Source: Rhizomys pruinosus (Eukaryota > Chordata > Mammalia > Rodentia > Spalacidae). Taken from it: a stretch of 64,000 nucleotides of DNA. Under the pieces are notes generated by a model that worked only from the letters and a program-made list of their open reading frames with translations, was not told the origin of the DNA and ran no database searches. Where the stretch lies: assembly GCA_009823505.1 (NCBI GenBank), contig VZQC01013712.1, forward strand, positions 1,119,926-1,183,925, given 5' to 3'. Below are positions 43,864 to 54,029 of this stretch, piece by piece (positions within the stretch are counted from its first letter, which is position 1; each line of letters begins with the position of its first letter). The translations under genes were made by a program, and so were the position numbers.

Positions 43864-43930
43864 TGATTGGGCCTGGGAACTAGCGTCATTTGGTTTATAA
43901 AAGCAAGCTGTGGCAAGGAGTAAATTTGAA
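43864..43930 (+). promoter_or_regulatory. Possible TATA/CCAAT core promoter
   Basis: An inverted CCAAT motif (GATTGG, 43865-43870) lies about 27 bp upstream of TTTATAAAAG (43894-43903). A start site would fall near 43925-43932. It lies at the end of a GC-richer, repeat-free block. Sequence-only prediction; both motifs are short enough to occur by chance. Confidence 0.25.
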
Positions 43931-45125
43931 TTTCATAGTAACATCATCATGAAATTCCTGGCCGTTATTTAATTATTGCGTGCATACAGGCTAAAGTAGG
44001 CCTGCATTTCATTTGGGTGGCCAGTGGATTGGAAAGAGATTCCTTTGTGGATCACCAATCTGGGTAGCTGGTGTTGTGAGTGGGTATTGGCTGAACGGAG
44101 GCGATTAGCCATCAGCCTGAAATTCCTGTCCAGGCTCTGGGCAGGTGAGAAGTCACGGCCAAGAGTGGAACACACGTGTCTCATGGGGTCCAGGCTAAGA
44201 ACCTGTACAGTGTGTGTGTGTGTGTGTGTGTATGTGTGTGTGTGTGTGCACACACACACGCACATGCACTCAGAGGACCCCTTTCACATATTCTCAGTGA
44301 AAGAAATATACAAAAGCAAAAATACTGTCAAAAGAAGACTCATTTATGTCCCTAAAATTCCTACAGTGTGGTTCTATCCACTGGGCCTATCAAGAGTGTA
44401 AGGCGGTAGTAGGGAGTAAGACTTGAAAGGGGAGAAAAATCTAAAATCAGTCAAACAATATTGTATAAAGATCACAAAAGTTCAATTAAAATTATTTTTA
44501 AACATGGAAAGAAAATCCACCAAGTTAAAATCAAGCTGATGTGGCAGGCCTGGTTTGATGGTACTGGTGAGAGGAGCATAGTGGATTGTTATTTCTCCAG
44601 CTTTGGAGAAGGAAATCTGCAAAGGAAATTGAATGAAACCATGTGACTTTTTAGCTTGTGTTTTTTTTTCTGTGAAGTTGCTAATCTTCTATTTCCTTGA
44701 CAAAACATTTTAATTGTGGTGTGATCAAACAGTGCTATTTTGAAAGAAGAGACAGGAAAAAATTGAGTACAAAAGCAGAAAGAAGACATCCTACAACAAG
44801 ATTCAAGAAATGTTTTGGTATGTTGGCCAGTTGAAGCATACAAGGATCAAAAAATCCTGGCAGCAAGGAGCTAATGGCTTCTAGCCCAGTTGTAATTCTT
44901 GCCAAAGCCTAGGCTACTTTCTGCAAATACAAAGTAGAGAATTTTTTTAATGAAAAACTGTAAGTTGTTTAGAACATACTGTACTGGGTTGACTAAATCT
45001 GATTGTTTACTGTCTTTCAGTCTTTTTACAACTCTGTAAACTACAGTAAGCAGAGATCAATGCAAATTAAATCTTTTCAACAGACACATGCAATGGATTC
45101 TCAGCACCTCAACTTCAAAGATCAG
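43931..45125 (+). other. Hypothetical two-exon 5' gene end
   Basis: Downstream of the TATA-like box a consensus 5' splice site CAG|GTGAGA ends a possible first exon at 44144. A pyrimidine-rich 3' splice site (TGTCTTTCAG, ending 45020) could open a second exon at 45021-45125, itself ending ATCAG|GTGGGT. In that exon an ATG at 45093 gives 11 in-frame codons (MDSQHLNFKDQ) exactly to the donor. I do not recognise the peptide and found no further exons. A seven-codon frame (MKFLAVI) at 43949 would be upstream. Confidence 0.2.
44210..44267. repeat. (GT)n followed by (CA)n
   Basis: About 19 GT units with one TA interruption (44210-44248) run straight into CACACACACACGCACA (44249-44264). The two halves are mutually complementary and can form a hairpin or Z-DNA-prone tract. 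Confidence 0.95.
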
Positions 45126-46294
45126 GTGGGTCTCATTTTTTACCACCATTTCAATAGTCCTAGTATGTAAATATACTCTTCCTTCTTGAATTCTTCCTTT
45201 GGCTGTTTGAAATACCTCACAAGTTTCATCAAAAATGAGTTAAATAAAATATTTTGCTTTCATTGATTTTCTATCTATACGACAGTAATGATTTTATAAT
45301 TTTTCTTAAAAGATTTGGCAGATTAATGTCTATCGAACTACTTTAAGAAAGCTGAGTACTTTCTTTTTGAAATGTATACAAGTCTAATATAACATAGTAT
45401 CAAATCATCTCTCTCAGTGCCTATATGCACAGTTTCAAAAGGAGCAGCTACAACATGCTCCTCCCATCTCCACCTCATCCCATCCCTTCCATCCCCAAAC
45501 AACACAAGCTTCAGCTAATAGAAGGAATTCTGTCGACATATTATTGTCTCAACAGAGGAAGTAAACTTTTACAGAGATACTATGCTCACTGACTTTCAGT
45601 AACTGAGGTGCTATTCCTGAACCTGCTGTCCATAGAATGGCTGAGGAAAGCTGACTTTGTGAAGTTCTTAATTAATGAATGGAATTCTGAGATGTTTGCT
45701 CAGCATACACCTTTTTCATCAGGGCTCAGGGACAGATGTGGTTTCAAATGGGGAGCAGCAAAACACCATGTAATTAGGAGAACAACTTTGTGACTTTCCA
45801 AGGGTTTCAGATAACAAAAAAATTGTTCATGGATGGAAAGGGAACTTAAGGATAAAGGTAGGTGAGGCATGATAGGAGCAAAGAGTAGTGGGGTGAGGGT
45901 TAGCAGGGTACATTTTGGTATTAGTTGCTCATATGTGGATTGCTAAAGGCTGTCACATATACTTTATATCTTAAAGCAGAACTGCCTGAGAATATGCTGC
46001 ATTGGAATACAGAAAATATATATTCTCACTTTTTTCTAGGCTGGTGGTCTCTATGTCACTTTAGGCTACTCATTTTAATTTTTGTATTTAAATTCTAAAA
46101 TAATATAGTTATAAATGTAAAATACTTAGTATTAATTTTGAATAGGGAGAAATCCATGATCTTAAATCTGTAAGTATGTGCCATGATGAATACCATGATA
46201 AGTAATTTTGTTTTAAAGAAAGCAAAAAGTGTTACTTTGGTTTAAATAGCAGTTACAGGATGATCTGGATGTTTAGCACTGTTGATTGTTATGT
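45126..46294. other. Unassigned, largely unique
   Basis: About 1.2 kb, AT-rich at 46060-46140. No transposon recognised and no coding resemblance. Confidence 0.45.
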
Positions 46295-46365
46295 TTTCAC
46301 TGTGGCAGAGATGGAACCCAAGGCCTCACACTTGATACACAAGTGATCTATCCTAACCAGTGTCA
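46295..46365 (-). mobile_element. ID/B4-like fragment
   Basis: GAGATGGAACCCAAGGCCTC and ACACAAGTGATCTATCC recall the antisense ID box (GAACCCAGGGCCTCGCGC.., GCGCTCTACC). Short and weak. Confidence 0.4.
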
Positions 46366-46369
46366 TGGG

Positions 46370-47540
46370 ATTTTCTAAGAAGCCATGTCAGTTCTCATTA
46401 AAGAATGTTTTCCATAGCCAAATACACTTGGCTGGAGAGGTCATAGATCTTAGAGAAAAAGCTACGTCTATCACATCCCTAGACAAACATGATTTGTAAT
46501 TTATTGATTGATTGATTGATTCATGTCTTTTTTTATGTCTTTTTGAGACAGGATCTCCATGTAGCCAAAGCTGGCCTGGAACTGGCTATGTAGAATATAC
46601 TGGCCCTGATTTTACAGAGATCCGTGTGTATCTGCCTCCCAAGTGCTGGGATGAAAGGCCGAAAACACAATTTCTTACTGCATGCTAAATATGTATCCTT
46701 ATGTTTACAGATAAGTATACCTCTTGCTGCTTATCAAAGAAGCTTCTTTTTACAACAGATGGAGAATTTTATAAAGTTCCATAACTGATCAAATGCAGAG
46801 AATAAATATCTATGAAAAACCCAGCCCTAAGTGACACATCTACAATGCAACCTCTACATGTAAGGCTCAGGGAACACAGTGGAACAGGGGACAGAGAGAA
46901 TATTAATGCATCTCTCAATTCTTACCAGTGAAACTTCTTCATGCAGCAGATGAGGATTAACATTGAAAGTTATAACTGACCACAGTGTAGAGAATAAAAG
47001 ACTGAAGAATGCATCTGTCTTGATAGGACTCCTAATCCACACCTCTATGAATTGGGAAACATTGTGGAAGATGGAGCTGACAGACTATAAGAGCCAAGGG
47101 TAGTGGTGAACACTAGAAAACAAAAGAGTTTTCCACGTGGTTGGGAATTTACTAATATGAACTTACAACAATGATGACAGCATGCACAAGGCCCATGCAA
47201 ACTCAAACCTGACAAAAACCCAGCATAGAACTGGGAAAATGGGCAAGAAGCCTCAACTTTAGCTGAGAAACTGCTGGCAAGGGGAAGTTGGTCTTCTTTA
47301 AAGCAATAAAACTAGGTAGGCTGATGAATGAGGCTCTATTGGATTAATGCTCTCCAAAGGACATTCGGGGATACAAATTTGACTTGATAGTCCTTTAGCA
47401 TATATGACAGAATGCATGAAATCTAGTGGAGGAGGCTCTATAGGGGTGCAGATAGGGGAAAGCAGTCTACATATGATTAATATGTATTGTATGAAATGCA
47501 CAAAATTTCAATAAAATTTTTACAAAACAAAACAAAAAAT
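46370..47540 (+). mobile_element. Old rodent L1 (Lx-like) 3' UTR
   Basis: GGCTGGAGAGGTCATAGATC, CAAAGAAGCTTCTTTTTACA, GTAAGGCTCAGGGAACACAG, CATGCACAAGGCCCATGCAA and the tail GTATTGTATGAAATGCACAA with CAATAAAATTTT. It is the best-preserved copy of this 3' UTR family here. One B1 interrupts it. Confidence 0.75.
46530..46658 (-). mobile_element. B1 SINE in L1
   Basis: Antisense B1 (TTTTTGAGACAGGATCTCCA, CTGGCCTGGAACTGGCTATG, CCTCCCAAGTGCTGGGATGA) preceded by a (TTGA)n run at 46501-46520. The L1 3' UTR resumes at ACACAATTTCTTACTG. Confidence 0.9.
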
Positions 47541-47844
47541 GTTTCCTAAAACACCGGACCAGCTTGTTCTTAAATTAAGTTCTACTAAAAGCAATAGTAA
47601 ACAAATATGAAGTTTCCATGGTGAATTAAAAAGTGGTTTACAGTTACTACTTTATGTTTTCTTGTCACTAGTCCTGAGTAGCCCTGGTGTAACTAAATCA
47701 GAATCTTTGTAGGAGGAGTACTGAAATCGACACATTTTCTACAAGTAGGTTTGATATATACTGAAATTTGAAGAGATAGGATTGATTTTTGAAGGCAAGT
47801 AGAGACTAATACTTCAACGAATTTTATTTTTTTAACATTTATTT

Positions 47845-47978
47845 ATTTATTTGTGGAAGGGGTCATATGCATACATCAGCATGTGTGGAAGTCAGAGGAC
47901 AACTCACAGAAGTGGGTTCTCTCTTTCCAACATGCTTGACACAAGAACCATTACCTACTGAGCAATCTTGCCAACCAC
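47845..47978 (-). mobile_element. B3-like SINE fragment
   Basis: TGTGGAAGTCAGAGGACAAC, TGGGTTCTCTCTTTCCAACA and CTGAGCAATCTTGCCAACCA follow the antisense B3 order. Confidence 0.7.
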
Positions 47979-48232
47979 TTCAGTGGAATTTAAATGACTA
48001 GGATGGAATGCTCTTCAATTTGTGTGGGATTTATTTAATTAAATAAAATTTTCACTTCTTTAGCAGAATTGCCAATGATTATTTACATAGTTAAAACCTC
48101 CTATCTAAACCATGGTGTCTGAAATATTTACTCATTCTGTTTTTCATGAAGGGGTAGCCTTAACACCCCTATCAGGTCTAATTTCTTCTTTTTTTCCCAT
48201 CACTCTGACCTGGAAAAGTAATTCTGGGTATA

Positions 48233-48704
48233 TGTGATGGTTAATCCTAGGTGTCAACTTGACTGGACTAAAGAACAAATAAGAGAAAAAGGATCTCCGG
48301 ATTGGACTACCTCAACCCAGATGGCCCACCCCAAATGTGGGTGCTACCTTCTGCTGGCAGGCAGTATTAAAGGCCATGGCAGAGAGAGCTGATCCTTTTT
48401 TTTTCCTGCAGCTTGCCTCTCTCTCACTGGTGAGTTTGTCTTGCTGCTGTGATCAACCCTTTGGATCCCAGCATGTACTGAGACCGGCAGATCTCCTGGA
48501 ATCCATCCGGCTTTCAGCACCAGATTGGGACTACTGAGACATCCAGCCTTGAGGACTGAGCAGTTCCCTGGATTCTCAGCTTCTCCAGTGCTGCGCAGCT
48601 AGTTGGACTCCTTGAACTCTGTCATGTGAGCACATCAATAAATAGTATATAGCTATATATTCGTCCTGTTGCTTCTGTTTCTTTAGAGAACCCTGACTAA
48701 TACA
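48233..48704 (+). mobile_element. Solo LTR (ERVL/MaLR type) with near-exact 5-bp TSD
   Basis: A 472-bp element with TG...CA ends (TGTGATGGTTAATCCTAGGT to GACTAATACA), CAATAAATAG poly-A signal at 48639-48648 and a GAGAACCCTGACTAATACA 3' end. Flanking five-mers are GTATA (48228-48232) and GTATG (48705-48709). No internal retroviral sequence remains. I cannot fix the subfamily. Confidence 0.85.
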
Positions 48705-48871
48705 GTATGTCAGCACAGTTCCACCTGTGACCACTCTGAACCTAGATCATAGATCTAATGAACTCAAAATAGATTGTTGGTTGACCTTCTTCCAACTCAT
48801 TAATGCCTTAGGCAGCTTTCCCTATTTCTCATTTCTGTCAGCTTCTTTCAAAACACACTTTTTTGTGGCAT

Positions 48872-49302
48872 GTCAGTAAGCCTAGGGAACAATCTGCACA
48901 AGAGGGGGCGTGGTAGAATGTAAGGGCTGCGATTGGGGTGAATAGTGAAACTACAACAATATAGACTGGACACTCTTTTGATCAACTTGATTGAACATAC
49001 AAGCCCCCCCCTGCTGGATGGTGGGACCCATGAGCTGTGTGGGTTTGGGCACAACTGCTCGCAAATTGGTTTTACATAAAGGATGCTTATACTCACAAAT
49101 TATCACTTATTGTTAAAAGAAAGTAAAAACAAAACAAACCAAAAAACAGAGAAAGATGCAGAAAAGTTATGGCAGAATGCATGATCTGGGATGGGTAGGG
49201 GTGGGGTGGGGGGAAGGGAAGGGGATATATGCCTGAACTGAATTGGAAAATGATGTATGAAATACACAAAGCATCAATAAAAAAAATGAAAAAAAAAAAA
49301 AA
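48872..49302 (+). mobile_element. 5'-truncated L1 3' UTR, G-rich-tract family
   Basis: It starts at AAGCCTAGGGAACAATCTGC and contains GAGGGGGCGTGGTAGAATGT, the G tract GGGTGGGGTGGGGGGAAGGG near 49200-49218 and AATGATGTATGAAATACACA. It ends CAATAAAAAAAATG plus poly-A. Little diverged from 39262-40211, so relatively young. The TSD is not clear. Confidence 0.82.
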
Positions 49303-49744
49303 GAAATTCAGTGGTGGTTTGATACTTACCAACCTGCACTTTAGGCAGCACTGACAGTAAGAACAAATACTCTGCTTCCCTCCTGTTACCTGCAAACTCT
49401 TCCACAGACCTGATAGTAGGAAATGAATTCCAGATTTGGTTTGGCTTTTTTTGTTTGTTTGTGTTTGGTAACTTGTTCTGCTTTTTTATTAGTTGACAAT
49501 TTCATACATGCATACAATGATTTTTAGATGAAAACATTCTCCAAATTAAAGGTGGTTTAGCAGTTGCAAGGTAAACTGCAATTCTTCAGTTGCTATACAG
49601 AAAGTGACTGTGGAGATTTTAGAATACTTATTAGTGATATTTGCATTCCCATGGAGTAGTGCATTTAACAGTTTCTTAACTGCCCTGTGAGTAACTGTAT
49701 AGTTAGTTCTAATAGATGCCTATTAATCTTGATTCCACCACATA
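49303..49744. other. Mostly unassigned
   Basis: About 440 bp. 49478-49525 (TTTTTTATTAGTTGACAATT, CATACATGCATACAATG) looks like a minimal antisense L1 tail. Otherwise nothing. Confidence 0.4.
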
Positions 49745-49866
49745 TATTTGCCATTATCAAGAGGACAGCTTGCAAAAGTCAGTCTTTCCTTCCACTATGT
49801 GGGTTTCTGAGTATTGAACTCTGGTCATCACTCTTGTCTGAAAGTACCATTGCCCACTTAGCAATC
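49745..49866 (-). mobile_element. B3-like SINE fragment, split from its end by B2
   Basis: AAGAGGACAGCTTGCAAAAG, CAGTCTTTCCTTCCACTATG, TGTGGGTTTCTGAGTATTGA and GCCCACTTAGCAATCTTATT. A young-looking B2 follows within 25 bp. Confidence 0.65.
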
Positions 49867-49887
49867 TTATTGCCCAAGCAAATCTTT

Positions 49888-50109
49888 TTTTTTTTTAATT
49901 TATTCTTGTATGTGTATGAATGTACTGTCTGCATGTAGGTTTGTGCACCTGTGTCGTGCAATGCCGTGGAGGTCAGAAGAGGGTGTTGGCTTCCCCTGGA
50001 ACTGGAGTCAAAGATGGTTCTCAGCTGCCATGTGGGTTCTGGGGATTGAACCCAGATCCTCTGAAAGAGCAGTCGGCGCTCTTAACCACTAGGCCATCTC
50101 TCCAGCCCC
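49888..50109 (-). mobile_element. B2 SINE with 17-bp TSD
   Basis: Minus-strand B2, single-unit body (GGAACTGGAGTCAAAGATGG). TSD TGCCCAAGCAAATCTTT is exact at 49871-49887 and 50110-50126. Confidence 0.97.
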
Positions 50110-50257
50110 TGCCCAAGCAAATCTTTAACATTTCTTAGCACAGGAAGTTTCACAGAGCATAACACAAAGAGAACAATAAAGGAACCTAACTAAGGCTTGG
50201 CCACCGGTCATCAATAAGCCAATTAGAAAAATTAATATTGGAAAGTAGAAACCACAA

Positions 50258-50600
50258 GGCTGGAGAGATGCCTTAGCCATTAAGAACACCGGCTGCTCTT
50301 GCCAAGTTCATAGCATCCACATGGTGCAAAGAACTGTCCATATTAACATGTAAGACAGAATGTGTGCGTTTGGATTGGAGGGGGTGCATGGAAGGGGAAA
50401 TGGGTCTAAATTTGATTGGGAAAAGTTGCATGAAATGCACAAAAGCCCAATTAAAAAAAAAGAACTGTTCATAACTCCAGTTCCTGGAGAATCCAATGCA
50501 CTCTTTTGACCTCCGCAGGCATTGCATGATATAGGTGCACTTAGACACATCTGGACAACACACATAAAAATGATAACTAAAATATAAAAAAAAAAAAAAC
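50258..50600 (+). mobile_element. Old B2 split by a tiny L1 tail
   Basis: The B2 5' part is 50258-50341 (GGCTGGAGAGATGCCTTAGC) and the 3' part resumes at 50459 with AACTGTTCATAACTCCAGTT, running to a poly-A at about 50590. The two halves join to a normal B2. Confidence 0.9.
50342..50458 (+). mobile_element. 117-bp 5'-truncated L1 tail with TSD
   Basis: It contains only the last part of an L1 3' UTR: GGAGGGGGTGCATGGAAGGG, AAATGGGTCTAAATTTGATT and TTGCATGAAATGCACAAAAG with a short poly-A. TSD AAAGAACTGTCCAT (50328-50341) / AAAGAACTGTTCAT (50459-50472) matches at 13 of 14 positions. Confidence 0.9.
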
Positions 50601-50612
50601 AATAAAAGCAGA

Positions 50613-50745
50613 GCCGAGCCGGCTGTGGTGGTGCACACATTTAATCCCAGCATTTAGGAGGCAGAGGCAGAGCTCAAGTCCATCTTGATCTACATAGCAA
50701 GTTCCAGGCTAGCTGGCTGCACAGGGAGACTAAATAAATAAATAA
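50613..50745 (+). mobile_element. B1 SINE, diverged
   Basis: GCCGGCTGTGGTGGTGCACA start, TAATCCCAGCATTTAGGAGG, GTTCCAGGCTAGCTGG and an (AAAT)n tail. About 15 bp of the B1 centre is missing. Confidence 0.9.
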
Positions 50746-51149
50746 ATGCAGAAACCAGAGATGCATTTTTTGTGGCCCCATTGTGAAGAGGAACAAAGTG
50801 TCCTGTGACTCTACAAGTCCATCTTCAGTTTAAAAAGAGGGTGAGAAATGCGCATAGATAAGCAATGCTCCTTGATAGGGTGTGGTCCCACCTAGCATTG
50901 TCTCAACCTCTCCTGCAAGGAGATCTGACAAATTCTCTGGAGTATGTGAAATTTCTTTGGGGAGAAAAATTCTTCCTCTGTCTTTCACCAGAGTCTCAGC
51001 TTTTTTCCTTGCCCCAGAAAGGATTTCCCGAGGAAATTGCAATTTCTTGGGATTCATGGTTTCAATAGATAGATAGCCAAAGGGAGGAGCACAATTTGGT
51101 TTTTGTTTTCTTTCTTTTTTTTAAATATCTACATTCCTACCAGGACGGT
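50746..51149. other. Unassigned
   Basis: About 400 bp. Overlapping 64-75-codon frames at 50830-51076 occur on both strands and are not supported by resemblance. Confidence 0.45.
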
Positions 51150-51282
51150 TAGAAGGCTGGGATGAAATAGCACTTTAGAGGCAGAGGCAAGTGGATCTCT
51201 GTGAGTTCAGGGCCAGCTTGCTCTACGAAGGGAGTTCCAGGCTGGGATTACAGGGAGACTCTGTCTCTCAAAAAAGATAGCG
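51150..51282 (+). mobile_element. B1 SINE, diverged
   Basis: AAGGCTGGGATGAAATAGCA at the degraded head, GAGGCAGAGGCAAGTGGATC, GTTCAGGGCCAGCTTGCTCT and GAGACTCTGTCTCTCAAAAA at the end. Confidence 0.88.
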
Positions 51283-51394
51283 ACCTGGCAAAAGGTGGCC
51301 CTGGCCTAACACCAACCTCATTGTGAGTCATTTTGGTTTCTTTTCATGCTACTTAAATCTTATTGGTCATATTTAGGGTCTTTGTCAGGGTCTT

Positions 51395-51640
51395 CAACGT
51401 CTTTTAAATTCTTTCCTGAATGCTTTGTCTTATATTTTTCCCATTTGTGGCTCGCCCCTTAAGACTCAGCTTAAATTTCCTTTCATTAAATGGCCTTTCC
51501 TTAAACACCCTTGACCCAATTTAGAATGTTTCCTTTGTTATTTTTTCTTTCTTCTTTGAACATGCTTTCTTATGGCATTTTCATTCAACAGTTTTTAGTT
51601 GATTCTCTTCCACACCTCCTCTCTTCCCCATCTCTTTACT
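51395..51640 (+). mobile_element. Probable L2 remnant
   Basis: GACTCAGCTTAAATTTCCTT, AAATGGCCTTTCCTTAAACA and CCCTTGACCCAATTTAG-like blocks fit the L2 order (CTCAAATGTCACCTCC, GGCCTTCCCTGACC). A pyrimidine-rich stretch follows to 51780. Weak. Confidence 0.45.
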
Positions 51641-51826
51641 CCCCACCTCCACTTAAATCCTTCCTTTCTCAGAAGTCCCCCTCCATTTTGAAACTGCATG
51701 TGTTCTCCTTTCCTCTTCAATCTTTCCCCACACCTCCTATGTTTCTCCTTTCATGGTACCCCTTCGAATTTTGTGGCCTCTAGTCACATTACCACATAAA
51801 TACAAATCTCTAAAACTCACAAAGAA

Positions 51827-52042
51827 GGGCTGGAAGGATGGCTTAGTGGTTAAGAGCACTGGCTGCTCTTCCAAAAGACCTGGGTTCAAATCCTAGAATG
51901 CACATGGTGGCTAACAACCATCTATATCTCCAGTTCCAGGGGATCTGATACTCCCTTCTGTCCTCCACAGGCACTGCATGACACAGGTGCACTTACACAC
52001 ATGCAGGCATAACATTCATACACATAAAATAAAGATGAATAA
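51827..52042 (+). mobile_element. B2 SINE, older
   Basis: GGGCTGGAAGGATGGCTTAG head, GGTTCAAATCCTAG box B, ATCTCCAGTTCCAGGGGATC single-unit body and a tail with AATAAAGATGAATAAA. Confidence 0.92.
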
Positions 52043-52194
52043 ACTGTGTTTTGAAATCACAAGCTATGATCCACATATGGGAGAGAAACATTAGGTGTTT
52101 GTCTTTCTGAGCCTAAGCCATCTCAATGTCTTCCAGTTCCATCCATTTCTTTGAAAATTTGTTATTTTATATTGTCCTTTTCCTTTAAAAAGAG

Positions 52195-52450
52195 TATTAT
52201 CATTAAGGTGACAAAAGCCCCATAAAAGTAACTGGTCAAGATGCTACATAAACTGACTAGACTCCACTGAAGGATGAACTTGCACTGAAGGACATCTGAG
52301 TAGAATTACTTGGCAGGAAAGGACTTAATATAAATGACAGAACACATGAAATCCAATGCTGGGGGGGGGACTATGCAAGGGCATGGGTTGGGAAGGGTGC
52401 CTACATTTGATTAATATCTATTATATGAAGTGCTCAACAACTCAATAAAA
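52195..52450 (+). mobile_element. Old L1 3' UTR tail
   Basis: CACTGAAGGATGAACTTGCA, AATGACAGAACACATGAAAT, a run of eight G at 52363-52370 and TTATATGAAGTGCTCAACAA with CTCAATAAAATAC. About the last 250 bp of the family at 46-47 kb. Confidence 0.65.
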
Positions 52451-52982
52451 TACATAATATTCCAGTTTTTCCAGGTCAATCACTTAGTCATAGGGACAAC
52501 CCTAGGAAGGCAGGTTCACCTTAAGTCATGCTAAAGAGAAGGGTGGAATAGCTAGTGCATTAATGAGATGGTGAACTTTTTCTGCCAGGAATCCCCACCT
52601 CTTAGTGCAATTCTTATGGACTAGGGTCCACAGACATATGTTTTTCCATAAATCTTGCATGTTTTTCTTAATTCTTCAGAAAAGCATAATTTCTCTTCTT
52701 TCCTTCTTCAAATCCTTTTTCTAAGCATGTTTTCTCTAATGCTTTGAATCAGCTCAAGCAAGAGGCATATGTTCCAAAGAGCAAAGCTTGAGGGGCTGAG
52801 CATTCTTTGGCCTTTAGAAGTAAAGTCCCGGGCATGAGACATGTAGCTACAGGACTGAATGTTTGCCTTGTTGGAAGTCAGTCTTTGGTACAGTAATTTC
52901 TCACTATGCCCCCACTCCTCCCTTCTTAAATTGGGAATATATAGTCAGTTTCATTGCATGTTGGAAGTATCTAGTTGGATGT
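52451..52982. other. Unassigned
   Basis: About 530 bp without recognised features. Confidence 0.5.
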
Positions 52983-53066
52983 TTTATTGAGACAGGATCT
53001 CCTTGTAGTGCCAGCTGGCTTGTAACTTCCTATGTAGAACAGACTGGCCTTGTACTCACAGAAAAT
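52983..53066 (-). mobile_element. B1 fragment
   Basis: ATTGAGACAGGATCTCCTTG, GCCAGCTGGCTTGTAACTTC and GACTGGCCTTGTACTCACAG. The 5' third of the antisense B1 is lost. Confidence 0.75.
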
Positions 53067-53117
53067 GCATTTTGTATTGTGATATGGCCATGAGCTTATG
53101 GGAGACAGGGAGTGGAA

Positions 53118-53445
53118 TGTGATGGTTTGAATGATAACGTCTCCCATAGGCTCAATTATTTGATCACTTGGCCAGTTGTGGGTACTGTCTGGGGAGGGGT
53201 ATCGAACCTTAGAATGTGTATCCTTGCTTAAGAAAGAACATCACCAAAGCTGGGCTCTGAAAGTACATAGCCTTGCCCCACTTCTAGTTGCTGTCTCTGC
53301 TTTCTGTGAGTGCTTGATGGTGGTTACCTTTTGCTATGCCTCTCCTGTTGTGTTGGAATATTAGCTCTCTGGATCCACAAGCCCAGATAAAACTCTTCCT
53401 TCTATAAGTTGCCTTGGTCATGGTGTTTTATCACAGCAAAATCAG
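53118..53445 (+). mobile_element. ORR1-type MaLR solo LTR
   Basis: TGTGATGGTTTGAATGATAA start, CCATAGGCTCAATTATTTGA, AGCCTTGCCCCACTTCTAGT, AAACTCTTCCTTCTATAAGT and GTTTTATCACAGCAA near the end. It aligns with the LTR at 31323-31708. No internal part; the exact 3' edge and TSD are not visible. Confidence 0.82.
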
Positions 53446-53656
53446 GCTCCATGATGTTATATGCTATATTTGTTTTTTCATAAGTTATATCCTCATGTGA
53501 TAGTGTGCCCAATTTCTGACAAAAACTAAATAAGCGCTTGTTTCATAAAAAATGATTTATCATAATGGAGAACAAGATCTTCAATTGACCATATGGAAAA
53601 GAAGACTTTAATTATATGAACCTGTTCTGCAAAGTATCCTAATAAAACCTGATCTT

Positions 53657-53810
53657 AGCTGGGCATGGTGACGCACACATTTAATCCCAGCACACAAGAA
53701 GCAGAGGCAGGTAGAGCTCTGTGAGTTTGAGGCCAGCCTGGTCTACATAACGAGTTCCAGGCCTGCTGGGATTACAGGGAGACCCTGCCTCAAAAAGACA
53801 CAATAAACCC
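53657..53810 (+). mobile_element. B1 SINE
   Basis: AGCTGGGCATGGTGACGCAC start, GAGTTTGAGGCCAGCCTGGT and GAGACCCTGCCTCAAAAAG. CTGATCTTA before it and CTGATCCTA after it may be the TSD. Confidence 0.93.
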
Positions 53811-54029
53811 AACTGATCCTAGAACTCTAAGAAATCACTCCTCATTCTAATGTTTGCCTCTTCAATTGATTATGTTTCATTTACTGGAGACTTTTAATTT
53901 CATGTTAGCCTACTTGTTGGTTGTTGGCTTTATTTTTTTAGATGACAAGAATCATATTCAGAAAGTTCTTACATAAGCTTATATTCTAAAGTAGACATTT
54001 TACTTGTTCTAGAAGTTTTATTATCTAGA

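Noticed and set aside
44024..44401. 125-codon plus-strand frame
   Set aside because: Half of it is a (GT)n/(CA)n repeat (VCVCVC/THTHTH). The rest has no resemblance to a protein family.
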